This document shows, one piece after another, positions 10,965 to 22,155 of a DNA stretch of 64,000 bases. Below the pieces are notes generated by a model, which did not search any database, had not been told where the DNA came from, and worked only from the letters and a program-made list of their open reading frames with translations. Positions within the stretch are counted from its first letter, which is position 1. Each line of letters opens with the position of its first letter. The translations under genes were made by a program, and so were the position numbers. The DNA comes from Dinochytrium kinnereticum (Eukaryota > Chytridiomycota > Chytridiomycetes > Chytridiales > Chytridiaceae), in NCBI GenBank assembly GCA_027604005.1, contig JADGJT010000012.1:62001-126000 (forward strand), in the 5' to 3' direction.

Positions 10965-13900
10965 CTATTTCTTCGAAAGGTCCAAATCCCCATACTTCTC
11001 TTGCCACGCCGCGATCCTCTTTTGAAGTGCAATCATAGCCTCTAAGCTCGTCTGTCTCCTAACCTCAATCCCCACAGCACTCTCAACAAACCCCATAGGT
11101 GCATCACCCTCCCCCTCCTTTCTCCTAACCCTCCTCTCCCCGTCATCCTCCTCGACCTCCTCAGCACCCCTCTTCTTACCCTTTGTCTCACCCTCCAACG
11201 ATCTCCTCACCAGCTGCTCGAGATAAACATTCTCGGAGGCATGTGTCTCAGAGTCGGAGGTAGGGTGAACAGTGCTGGAAGCACCCGATCCAGGGTTCGG
11301 CGGTGACGAAGACGACGAGTTCGAAGCACGGGACGATGGCGCAACACCGGATGAGGTACCGGAAGGAAGGAGAAGAGCAGAGGAAAGGTCGGCGACAGCG
11401 CTGGAAGGGGTGGCAGGGGGGGATGTAGCGGGTTCCTGGGAATCTGTTGTGAAGGCAGTGGGAGTCTTGATCGAGAGAGAAGACGGAGTAGAGGATGAGG
11501 CAGATGATTGGGAGAGTGGAGGTGTCGGCAGGTAGGAAACGTCCTTAGGGTCGACCTTAGCAGTGGCATCATTATCTGGAGTGGCATGAGCGACCGCCTT
11601 CACAGCTAGCTCCTTAGCAGCTTCCTCAGCGCCCCTTCGAATCTTCTCAGCAACCTCAGGAGAGCAGGCCTCCAGCACACCAGGTGCCAAACTCATAGGG
11701 AAAACACCCAACCGGAACCATGGAAACTGAGCTGCAGCCTCCTCAGCTAGGTTCCTCTGCATACGCTCAAGGTACTCGGAAATATTCTTGATTCTCTTCC
11801 TGATATCGTTCATCGACATGTTGGGGTTAAGGGGCTTCGGCTTCGGAGCCGAGGCAGTGGTTTGCGATGAAGACGGCGATCCAACCACGGCATTTTTAGC
11901 GCCGGCCTTAGGACCGTTCTTGGCTTTAGTGTACTTCGCCTTCTTTGACTTTGGGCCCGTCGCGGCCTTAGGCTTAGATTGAGAGGAATCCTTGTCTTGA
12001 TCCGCAATGTCTGTGGGATCCTTAGACCCCTCAACGTCACTTGGTGCCTCCTCCTCAGCGAGGGGCCGTTTGCTCCCCTTCCCCTTTCGGCTTCCAGATG
12101 CAACGCTCTCAACAGTAGACGGTCGCCTGGCAAGGTTTTCATTCGACTCAGCAGCCTCATTTAAAGTCGGGGTATCATCAGCGTCACCAACAGCAAGGTC
12201 CGTATCACCATCAAGAGCAGACACAGCCACCTCATCCTCATTAGCAGAAGACGAGGAGGCAATATCACCAGCATCATCAACAGCAGACGGCTCAAATGGT
12301 TCATTTCTCTCACTTGCAATATCATCGCTCTTTGATGCTTTCCGCTTCGACACTGGAGCGGTTGCCTCGGAACCTCGCTTTCTCTTAGACGCCCGGCCAG
12401 ATGTAGATGAAGCACTGCTCTCCTTCTCAATAGCCACTTGCCGGCCACTAGAACTGCTTGTGCTGCCCCTACGCAGGCGGGTGCCAGCGGTGAGGTCTTC
12501 CTCACTTGAGACAGGTGTAGACAGACCATTCCTCTCTTCTGCTTGACGGTATCGTGTGGGAAGCAGCGATGTGCGAGATGAACGTCGTGCAAGCGCAACG
12601 GGTTGCATGATGGGAAGCATACAAGCAATGAGGGAAGGTAAGGTGAATGGGTCAGCACAACTGATCAACAAAAAAAAAAAAAACAATCAAAAAAGTCAAA
12701 GTTGTGTGCCTTGTCAACTACGAAATTTCCAAACATGCAATTGAAAATCTCAGCAACAACAGCTGAAGAGGAAAAGGTTAACAGCCAATCGCTCACCTTG
12801 TGCAGTCTGCGGCACAGAGCTCCGCTTAGCCGCACTCCGAGGTCTGCGTGTTAATGATGCGGATGCTGGTCGGACGGGGATGGTCTCGGGGGAAATGTTG
12901 GGCGAGTGGTTTCGGGTGCTCTCATTCGAGGGTTGCTGTGATGTCGATGTTGAAGTGCCAGCCTTGGAATGATCGCCTTGCGTGGAGGGTGGGGAGTGAG
13001 ACGGTGGGTCCTGGCCTTGGGGATCCGAGGATCCTGCCTTTCCGCTGATGAGAGGCAGGAAGTCTGAGAATGTCTGGGCGGCGTCGCGGCTGTTCATGGT
13101 ATTCCTCTTCTTTGAGCTTGCGTTGTTGTTCTTTGAAGGCTTGGCGGCGGGGATTGCTTGATTCTCCGTCTGTGAGGTTGCAGTAGCAGCGGCGCGACCA
13201 CTGGAGGCCCTCGCGGAGGGTGCAGGGGCTGAGGGAGAGGCTTGCTGCAAGGCGGGAGCCCCCGCGCTCCTTGCCAGTATGCTGTTCGTGACGATTGTCG
13301 ATGCGTGGTGGATAAGCCAGCGTAGATGATGGGGTGGATTAGTGTCGGTGAAGTACATCAAGTAGAGAAATCCAAAAAAAATTGATGTGAACTCACGCCT
13401 TGAGGTTCTTGTGCTTGTTTGGCTTGCAGAGCTCGCACGAGTACTTCTTGGGCAGCTTCTTCGTGTCCAGTCCCATGCAGGTGCAGTGCTGCCAAACCTT
13501 GCACTCATCGCATTGGATCATGAGCAATCCGCCCAGATCCTCCATACCGCAAACACAGCGGGACACCTCCTCGGCGCCATCACCGGCGCCGGCATCGCCG
13601 TCAAGGGGGTCGCTATTGTTGTTGGCGTACGAGTCATCCTCGTCTTCAGTCGAAAAGTCGTCAAGCGGAGGGATGGTGTAGCTCGCAGGACGAGCCACCC
13701 TTCTTGACGCCACGGCAGAGGCTGGATTTTGGGATAGATGTCAGTGTCCATCAGCAGCGAGGTGAGGTGGGGATTGCGAGGACAGATGGCAATTGGAGAG
13801 GGTGAAAGTGGCTAGCAGAGAGTGGAGGAGGTACGGAGAGGAATGCCACAAATCCAACCATGATTGGCAGATTCCATGTCCTTCCCCCTCATAAAGCGCA

Positions 13901-14384
13901 TCGGTGGCCTCACGTCACCACGCAAGCCAGCACAGGTGCGCAACGCTCAACCGGTGGGTATTGATGGGAAGCCTTCACTGTCCAGATGATGAGATTCGGA
14001 GGCACGAGTGAAATGGATAGTGCTGAGCAACAAGGGCAGACCATCATCCCACCCCACATATAGCACCGCTCTACACGATGATCCTTCCAGCAGACACCTT
14101 CCCTGTCCACCTCGTTCTCAACATAAGTGGTAGACTAAGGGGCTCGGCCTCAACTTGTCACCCCTCACCACCCCACCCCCCCCCCATCACCCAAAGAAAA
14201 AAAAATCCACCATCGGCATCAGAGGTGGCGAGGGTCTAACCCTACCGCCGTCCAAAGAAACACAGAAGGAGGTGTTCCGGAGAGTGATGGGAAAGCAGTG
14301 CAAAAAGAGTACGGCTGCTTGCTCTCCATCCTGAAAACGGAGGGACGGGATTGAGGGTCGGGGAAGGGTGACCAACTTACCCAT
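10965..14384 (-). CDS. CTI6: PHD-finger protein, Cti6-like (Rpd3L complex)
   Basis: The model has exons at 14384-14381, 13721-13397, 13281-12797 and 12538-10965, all in phase, giving 795 residues. The PHD finger (about residues 50-105) shows the Cys4-His-Cys3 pattern: CVCG, then CDECKVWQHCTC, then CELC. The motif TMNSRDAA follows, and near residue 560 SMNDIRKRIKNISEYLERMQ; both are typical of fungal Cti6. In yeast Cti6 is a subunit of the Rpd3L histone deacetylase complex and binds methylated H3K4. The rest is disordered and rich in serine, alanine and acidic residues. The first coding exon would be just ATGG, followed by a 659-base intron. A simpler start is the ATG at 13713. The acceptor at 12539 is the least certain junction; CAAG three bases upstream also keeps phase. 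Confidence 0.8.
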
Positions 14385-15680
14385 GGCGACAGTCAGAACG
14401 AGAAGAATCGAGCTCTTGTAATGGATTGAGTGATAGACTTGCGAGGAGAACAGGTCTCACTGGGCGCAAGCTGATGCCCTGGCGATTCAAGCCCGGGATG
14501 CAAGAGACACCTGACGAGGGTGTGGTTCAGTGGGGGAGGTGCGAGGGGATCGCAAAGAGAGTGGTCCCCAGCAAGAGATAGGACAATGATTGCTCGCTCA
14601 AAGAGACGAAGCAGTGGGTCCTATGATGGCAGCGATGCGCAGCCTGTAGAGGTTGCTGTGCTGGTGCGGGCGTTCAGCCCAGAACGCAGATTGGGTAAGA
14701 AGCGGGTCGGTGATGGATGGGGGTGGGGCCAACGAACGCCAGAAAAGTGCGCAGGGCAGAGAGACAGAGGACTGTGGGGTGAGCGTGCGTGCGAGCGAGG
14801 GGTTGGGGGTGGTGGGTTGGGAGGGTGAGGATGGAGGGCTCAAGGGGCAGCAGCAGCAGGCAGGCAGGCAGTCAGAGGTTTTCACAGCTGGTGAAAATGC
14901 CCAGAGCAGCCAACAGCTGAGGGGAATGTTTTCGGCACAGGTAGAAACGACAGCGCTGGTGGAAATGGGTTTGTCACTGGCACAGCCTCTGCGCCACTCT
15001 CCCTGCCAGGCCGTGACTCGCTGGGGGACCAAGTGCTGCTGCTGGGCAATCATGGCGCTGCCGAACACTGCACAGGTGGAGCGCGCGAGCAGACGGCAGG
15101 CAGCCACCTGCTGTGGGGGATGCGGGTGTGCATGGGGTGGGTGTGCAAGGGGACGAAGCAAGAGAGCGAGGGGCCGCAATGTCCAAGGTTGGCCACTCAA
15201 GCAACGGTGGTTGTTGCAGAGGACCAAGCCTGCATATTGCAGCCGTCGTCGCTTGCTGAGGCTGCGTGTGTGAGCGGCGTGATGAAGGGGAAGACTGACG
15301 GAGGTGTGTGGGTGGAGGACGGGACGCTGGGGATCAGTCCCTCAGCCTATTACATTCGGAAATCTTCGGGCTGCCCAACAGGTGATACAAGCGCCATTGA
15401 CAATCCTGCCCGTTCCCCCCCGATACAAATTGTTTACGCGTCCTGCCCAGATCAAGAGAGCGCGGGACGGAGCGTGCGTGGGAGGGATGGGGGGCAAAGT
15501 GGACGCGACGTGATCCGTCACCATTTCTGTTTGGATGGGCAAGTGATGCGCAGGGAAGGGGCTGCTCTGCTTGAGGGGGCTGCAGAATGCTCAGGGAATT
15601 GCCATAAAAGATTAACCAATCAGCCCCCCCACAAAGCTATAAATCCGTTGCCCCCTCAACAAGAATCACCTGCAAATATT
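14385..15680. other. GC-rich gene-free stretch
   Basis: This 1.3 kb stretch is much richer in G and C than its neighbours, with a CAG-type tract and GGCA repeats near 14850-14875. Several long open frames overlap on both strands (for example 14598-15227 minus and 15033-15785 plus), as expected where stop codons are rare. None has a family signature. It lies between divergent genes, so it probably holds promoters for the PHD gene and the small gene at 15681. Confidence 0.5.
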
Positions 15681-16414
15681 ATGATTGGCAACAAAAACTA
15701 TACTGACAGCACAGAGCTGATCAAGCCCAAGGTTTGTTGTGAGCCCGACGAGTTTGCGTTGGATTCTAAACAGGTGCTTTCTTAATGCAGGATGTCCTGT
15801 TCAACTTGACCGTTCATGCCTCGGGGGATATCAATATAGGCGAGAAGATTGCAGGGTCCATCGCCTACGACATTTGTGGGCAGCCCTTCAAGGACCTCAA
15901 GGACATGACGGTCTCAGTCGAAATGCTTGAGGTAATTGCGCCTCTTTCACAACCTTTTGGAAAACCGGCTTAATTGCATATTAACATGCACTCTTGCTCT
16001 TCTTCTCCTTTAGTATTCTGTCCCACTGCCGCAAGCACCAGTATCCAGCGGAAAAAAACACAATGCCAAACAATCCATCACGACCCTCCACCCACCCGTG
16101 ATTATAGCTTCTCAGAACCTCTTTTCAACTGGAAACGTAAACGAGCATGAGATCCTCAGTATTGGACATCATGAGCACCTGTTTGAGATCAGCCTTCCTG
16201 CGAACATGGCCCCCACCGGCGCAGAAAAGCCTTCTGGGGACACTGTCAATTTAATTATTTATCGCATTCACGCTGGTCTTAGCAGTCATTGCAAGACTAT
16301 AGCCTCTGAGGTTAGTCCTTAGAATTTTTTCTGAATTTGGTCGTTTTGTGAAGGCTAATCGCGTTGCTCATATTTTAACAGTCTGCCTTCAAGGTTATTC
16401 ACGTATTGCCATGA
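15681..16414 (+). CDS. Uncharacterised 173-residue beta-rich protein
   Basis: Four exons (15681-15731, 15791-15931, 16014-16310, 16382-16414) join in phase with GTTTGT, GTAATT and GTTAGT donors and encode 173 residues. The product is rich in alternating hydrophobic residues (FNLTVHASGDINIGEKIAGS, then DMTVSVEMLEYSVPLP, then HEHLFEISLPANM), which suggests a beta sandwich. The pattern of a glycine-glutamate turn followed by GSIAYD loosely recalls the N-terminal half of arrestin-like folds. There is no signal peptide, membrane segment or catalytic motif. The gene starts 45 bases after a TATA-like GCTATAAAT. I do not recognise the family; structure prediction would be the decisive test. Confidence 0.7.
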
Positions 16415-16731
16415 CTGATTTTAATTGACGTGTACGTCTTTTATTGAGCTCCTTCTTTAGCTTCTCGTTCCATTTTTTCTTAGTATATGTGTATAGCTCG
16501 CAAGTGTTGAGGTGATCATCCTCTCACTCTTCTCTTTTTAAATAAATCAAAGTATCTCTCAGAATAAAGTGTCGTTTCCCAGAAATGCCAGTTCGTGAGG
16601 GTCTTGCGATGTATTAAATGGGGTGGCAATGAGGTTGCTATCATCCCGATTCTGTCCTCCCGACAAGATATCGGTCGTGACCACTTTGGAACTCTAATTT
16701 TTTTCTGTCCCGTCTCCTGCTCTTGATCATT

Positions 16732-17967
16732 ATGGCCACCCCCAACTCCCTTCCCCCCGCTATCAACTACTTCTCGCCCGCGACCTACCAGGAGGCTGCC
16801 GACCACCTCAAGAATGCCCTCCCTGAGTCGCTTAAGTCGATCGAGGTCGGTGTGGTATGCGGCAGCGGCTTGGGCGGCCTTGCTTCCACCCTTCAAGAAC
16901 CCAGGGTTGAGTTCGAGTACAAGGTGAGGGCAGTTCATTCCGCATTCGATATGTAATCGTTGTTCACGACACTCCACTATCCACGCATGCATGAGATCTC
17001 ACGCTAATGAACCGATCTTGCGGTCATTCCTTGGCTTCATTTTCCTTTTTTTAGGACATCCCTCACTTTGCCCTCAGCACTGTCCCCGGACATGCTGGAA
17101 AGCTCGTTTTCGGTTTCCTTTCTGGAAAGCCCACCGTCTGCATGGTTGGCAGGAAGCATGCGTATGAAGGTATGTTTATCCCTTGGAGACACAGTCACTC
17201 TCTGGATCTCTATTTAATCTCTGCCTCCCTACTGTTATGACTCAGGCCACTCGCTCCTCCGCACCGTCTTTGCCATCAGGATTATGTCCCTCCTCGGTGC
17301 TCACACTCTGGTCGTCACCAACGCTGCCGGCGGCCTCAACCCTAACTTCAACGTTGGCGACATTATGATCATCGAGGACCACCTGAACCTCCCTGGTATT
17401 GCTGGTCTGTCCGCATTGATCGGCCCGAACATTGATTCATTCGGCCCAAGATTCCCTGCCGTCAGCGATGCTTATGACTTTGAGCTTCGTTTGACCGCGT
17501 TCAAGGCTGCCAAGGCTGTCGGACTTCCTGACTCCTGCATGAGGGAGGGTGTCTACAGCTTTGTCGCTGGCCCTTCTTTCGAGTCAAGGGCTGAGGCGAG
17601 GTTCCTTCGCAACAATGGTGCTGACTGCGTCGGCATGAGCACTGTCCCTGAGGTCAGTTTAACTTTTTTTTTTTTTTTTTGTTGTTTGTTTGTTTGTTAT
17701 CGGTCAAGCTGATATTAAATTATCAACTAGGTCGTCGTCGCGCGTCACATTGGCATGAGGGTTCTTGGTATCTCTTTGATCACCAACGCAGTCAACCAGA
17801 GCTTCGGCAAGAGCGCCAAGGCCGTTGCTGCCGGCGAGGCGGTCAACTCTGTCGATAACGAGGGTAAGGCCAACCACGAGGAGGTGCTCGCTACCAGCGC
17901 TGCGCGTTCCGCTGAGATGCAGGGTCTTGTTCAAAAGATTGTTGAGACACTTCCCCCCATCGCATAA
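16732..17967 (+). CDS. PNP1: Purine nucleoside phosphorylase
   Basis: Four exons (16732-16923, 17055-17169, 17246-17652, 17731-17967) encode 316 residues. The enzyme cleaves inosine and guanosine with phosphate to the free base and ribose 1-phosphate in purine salvage. Trimeric PNP signatures are clear: [11 protein letters not shown] (phosphate-binding loop), [22 protein letters not shown] (base site), [10 protein letters not shown], and [13 protein letters not shown], in which the methionine and glutamate belong to the ribose/base pocket. Length and order match the eukaryotic family of about 290-320 residues. The third intron contains a run of about 18 T and TTTG repeats close to its donor. 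It is convergent with a possible tiny gene at 18163-18371. Confidence 0.95.
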
Positions 17968-18162
17968 ACATTCCTTTTTTGTTAGAGCGTGATAAATAAA
18001 GACAGGACGTCCTTTACCCTAAATTTTAGCTCGCCACTCTCTGTTATCAAGCAGGAAAGCTATGTGAACGGGATGCCTCAGAACTTAGAGTACCAATCAA
18101 CTCTGTGCGATGGCTGATGGAAACTGGTGAAGCTGCCAAAAAATCGAATAACTGAGCGCACG

Positions 18163-18371
18163 TCACTGTTGATTACACATTTGAAGCGTTTGCAATGGTA
18201 GGTATGCGTAGTGTTCTCTGGCCATGGCACATGCAGCCTTGATCTCTTCAGAATCAGTTGAAGACGGAAAGAGCTTGAAGGAGGTGTTTTGAACGGACCC
18301 ATCTCCAGCATTGCTGGGTCGAGAGCGTGCATGATCTTTCTTACCCAACCAAGTTGATCGACGGATGACAT
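18163..18371 (-). CDS. Possible tiny protein, about 45 residues
   Basis: Two exons (18371-18345 and 18273-18163) around a 71-base GTAAGA...CAAG intron give MSSVDQLGW followed by a helix-forming tail with EEIKAACAMAREHYAY and LPLQTLQMCNQQ. The second exon has coding-like composition, but no family is recognised. Reading straight through without splicing would instead give a 97-residue product ending at 18078. I include it because a compact amphipathic tail between two well-defined genes is unlikely to be pure noise. It could still be an untranslated or non-coding transcript. Confidence 0.3.
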
Positions 18372-18509
18372 GGGCGTGTATTTGGCGTGTAATATTTATT
18401 GTATTAAAAAGAGAATTAAAAGAAAGGTTTTAAACAGAGGTATTAACTTTATACCAACTATAGATATTGAAGAGTTTTGCGCCTGTTTCAAATCTAGCGA
18501 TACAGTAGA

Positions 18510-21500
18510 ATGGGCAACGCTGTGAGCGCTGCCTTCACCATTGGCGATCAAGTGGGCAGCGGTGGCCCTGGGAACCTCTGGAAGATACGCTCCGCGACCC
18601 GAAAATCCAATGGCCAAAGCGTCTCAGTCTTCATCTATGAAAAAAACTTCATTGAAACCCTCAACCCTCTATCTTCCAAGCCCCCAAACGCCAAGAAAGA
18701 GCTCGACAAGGCACATGAAGTGCTTAAGAAGGAAGCGCAGACCCTATCTCGGCTGAGGCATCCGTGCATGTTGGAGGTGACGGAGGCTTTGGATGATTCG
18801 AAGACAGTTTTGGCGTTTGGGTCGGAGATGGTGTTATGCTGCCTTTCGAATGTGTTGGGTAACTTTTTTAATACTGGGAACTTGGATAAGGCTGAGTTTC
18901 GAGCAAAGTATGATTTGGATGAGCTGGAGGTGGGTATCGAATGTGGGTAAGGTATTTCTGACGCTGGAATCTTGATAGATCCAGAAGGGTGTTTTGCAGG
19001 TTATTAAGGGTACGTCCGACCCGTTTCTTCCCATGGTAACCCATGAATATATTGTGGATACATGCATAACGCTGGATGGAAAAACAGGTCTTGAATTTCT
19101 TCACCAGAATCGATGGATTCATGGATGCCTATCACCCGATGCGATCTACATAAACGCAAAGGTATGTCGCGTCTCCTAAAGCGCCAATTAAGTCTAATTG
19201 AAAATGGGTTTTGCGTAGGGAGACTGGAAGATTTCTGGGTTCAATTTCAGCTATCAGCTCACTCAAGCCACCGACACCGCGTCTTTCTACATTACTGATT
19301 ATCCACCATTTTGCTCACCCTCTATGGATTACTTGGGTGGGTGTTTGAATACCTTTGAATCATATATTTGCTTTATTCAATGTTCTTATCTTTTCTTCTA
19401 GCGCCGGAGGTTATCCTAGAGGAACGTTATACCATGCAAAGTGATCGTGAGTAAATCAGAGCCTTATCGGATGTTAATGCCATTTTTCTTTCAAGTATGG
19501 TCACTCGGCTGCCTCATATACGCCGTCTTCAGTAGCGGAACACCCCCTCTAGTCGCAAACAACAACAGCTACACCTATAAGCAAAAGATATCCCACATGG
19601 AGCTCATTGATTTCGACCGTCCCAACATCCCCCTCAGGCTAAGAGGTTTATATCACTTTCATCAAGTTGGAATGTGACTCAGAATCTTTAGACTCTCTAA
19701 GAGCCCTACTCGTCCGGGATCCCTATGCAAGACTCTCGCTTGATATGTTTCAAAAGAGCGAGTTTTTTGACAATATCTTGATCAGCACGATTGGGTTTTT
19801 GGAGACACTTGTAGAGAAGACGCAGGTGCAGAAGGCCCAGTTTTTGAAGGGGCTCGTTAAGATGCTACCACAGTTTTCTGAAAAGCTTCTTATGCGAAAG
19901 GTATTTTTCCTTCAAGAGATCTGTTAAGTGAATTTTTTTTAAATTGTTTTCTCTCTCAGATTCTCCCTATTTTAATACAAGAATTGAAAGATGGTGTTAT
20001 GGTTAGGGGCTGAGTTCATTGAATGTTACTAACTTAAATAATAGACACCATTTGTTCTTCCCAATATCTTTTGGATCAGCGACCAAATATCTGATGCTGA
20101 ATTCAACGCGAAGATTTTACCTGCCTTAAAGCCCGTTTTTAAGATGACAGGTCCGCACCTTTCTTTTTTTAAGAAATCTTAACGCTCTTTTCATTGAAAA
20201 TCAGATCCACCTCAAGCCGTGCTCCTCCTTTTGTCACGGATTGATATATTAATGAAAAAGACATCATCACCGGAAACATTTAAGCAAGGTATTTGATCTT
20301 ACCCTATTTCTTCGACATGTCTAACTATGTTCGGTTCAGACGTTATGCCTTTAATCTATGGTGCTCTCGAGATCCCGGTTATTCAGGTGCAGGAGCAGGC
20401 TGTTAAGATGGTTCCGACTCTAGTCAGCAAGCTAGATTTTACTACCGTTAAGTCGGTGTTGTTTCCGAAACTGCGTGAGTAGTTGGTTTTTCTCTCTCCT
20501 ATTTTAATCTGCGTTTCCTTCATTGCTTGGTTTTGAACTAACCATACATCATCGGCAGAGGCAATATACACTTCTTCTTCTTCTCTTTCGGTACGTGTTG
20601 GTGCCTTGATCGCTATACACTCTACGATTAAGCTGCTGGACAAGGTAGGTCCCGATTTTTTGTCTAGAAATTTATTGGCTGTAGTTTACACTCACAGAAA
20701 AGATCATTCCCTTATTGAAGGGGAATAAGGTGCGGGAACCGAGTATTCTCGTAAGTGATTTGTTTTCCTGCAAATGCCATAATTATAACATTATGGGTTT
20801 TACTTTAAAGGTTGGCCTGCTAGCGGTTTACGCTGAACTCGCGCGCCAACTAGACAAGGAAATTATCGCTACCGAAATTCTCCCTGAACTATGGAAGCTC
20901 TCTATTGATCAAGTCCTCAATGTCACTCAGGTATGTCCTGTGTTATTTTCTCCCCTTTCCCTTTCACAAGTCTAACGACGTTTGCTAGTTTAAAAAGTTC
21001 ATGAAGGTTATCCATGAGCTGACGGCAAAGGTAGAGGAGCAACACGTTAAGGTTCTTCAAGAGATGAAGACTATGGCAGGTGGGTAGTTAGTCTGGTCTA
21101 CTTGCTCAATTGGAGTTTAAACCTTGTTTTTATTGGTTGATATAGTCTCGGATGAGAAGACTTTGGCAGCGGATTCTTCGACCGACTTCGCTAGGTGCGT
21201 TTTGTTTAAATGCTCTTAATTTGTATGTTTTAAGACTTCTTGCTTTAGCCTAGTTCGTGGCGGAGTGAATGCTGCAAGTGCTCCTAGCTCACCTATGCAT
21301 TCCACAAATGGTTCTCCTTCAAAATCTTCATTCAATTCCGATCCTCCTCCTGTCCAAGTAAGATCTACATTATTCCTCTTTTTTACATTATTTAACGGAT
21401 CCGTGAATTTCAGGCTGCAGCCTGGTCGAAGCCTACTTCCCCAACCTACACAATCCCGTCGAAGGATGCGGCTCAAAGCCTCTCCTACCAGAGTAAATCT

Positions 21501-22046
21501 GAACCCTCCTACACGCCTCAACCCCTCCCAATGCAACCCACTTCCATCCGCCCAACCCCCACCCTATCCGCCCCTGCCAATAACCCGCGCCCAAGTTACG
21601 CCAACGGAAGTACAATGTCATTCCCTGTGATGCAACCTTCATCCTCATCATCAGGGATCACTTCGTCTTACGGAGGAGGTGGTTTCCAGGCTAACTTTGC
21701 TAATCCCATGAATCCCACACCTGTGGGGTCGCTTCAGCCCTCTCTAAATCAGATTGGATGGGGAGTTTCGGGTTCTGGTCAGCCGGGGTTCGGTGGGACG
21801 CCTTCTATCATGGGCTTTGGGGGTACACCGACTATGCAGATGGGGTCTAGTGGAGCGTCTGCTTCCCTTCATGGTGGACGGATAGCCGGTGCGACAGCGA
21901 CATTTGCTAATGGGATTAACGGGGCGGGTGGATCAATGGGATTGATGCTGCCTATGCAGCCTACAGGCTCGCAGTTGCAGTCAAACTCGTCCAATGTGTC
22001 GCAAAGGAAGAAGGCAGCAGGGTTGAGCGATTTTGATCCGCTTTAA
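18510..22046 (+). CDS. SCYL2: SCY1-like pseudokinase, SCYL2 type
   Basis: About sixteen exons encode a protein with a pseudokinase domain, a HEAT-like helical region and a long serine/glycine/proline tail ending AGLSDFDPL. SCYL2 (CVAK104) binds clathrin and adaptors and works in traffic between the trans-Golgi and endosomes. The glycine-loop region reads VGSGGPGNLW. The catalytic loop that should be HRDLKPEN is HGCLSPDAIY, the DFG position reads SGFNF, and the VAIK lysine position is replaced (SVFIYEKNF). These changes argue against ordinary kinase activity. APEVILEE and VWSLGCLIYAVF mark the C-lobe. From ILPILIQELK onwards the helical repeats resemble other SCYL proteins. The gene is convergent with Sec3, with 109 bases between stop codons. 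Individual junctions in the 3' half were checked only for phase. Confidence 0.88.
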
Positions 22047-22155
22047 GTTTATAGTGTGTAAACTTTTTTTTTTGGAAAGCGGTGGGATATGTATAAATGA
22101 AGATGCACATAATAAATATGAATTTTCTATATCGACACAGAGGAAAGGGGACCGG

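Noticed and set aside
12161..12658. Alternative minus frame inside the PHD gene
   Set aside because: It is out of phase with the conserved PHD and C-terminal exons and shows only basic/Leu-rich shadow composition.
14598..15785. Long overlapping open frames on both strands
   Set aside because: They lie in GC-rich DNA where stops are rare, overlap each other, have no family motifs, and one runs into the intron of the gene at 15681.
16516..16992. Minus-strand frame over the start of the PNP gene
   Set aside because: It is antisense to a well-supported enzyme exon and its promoter.
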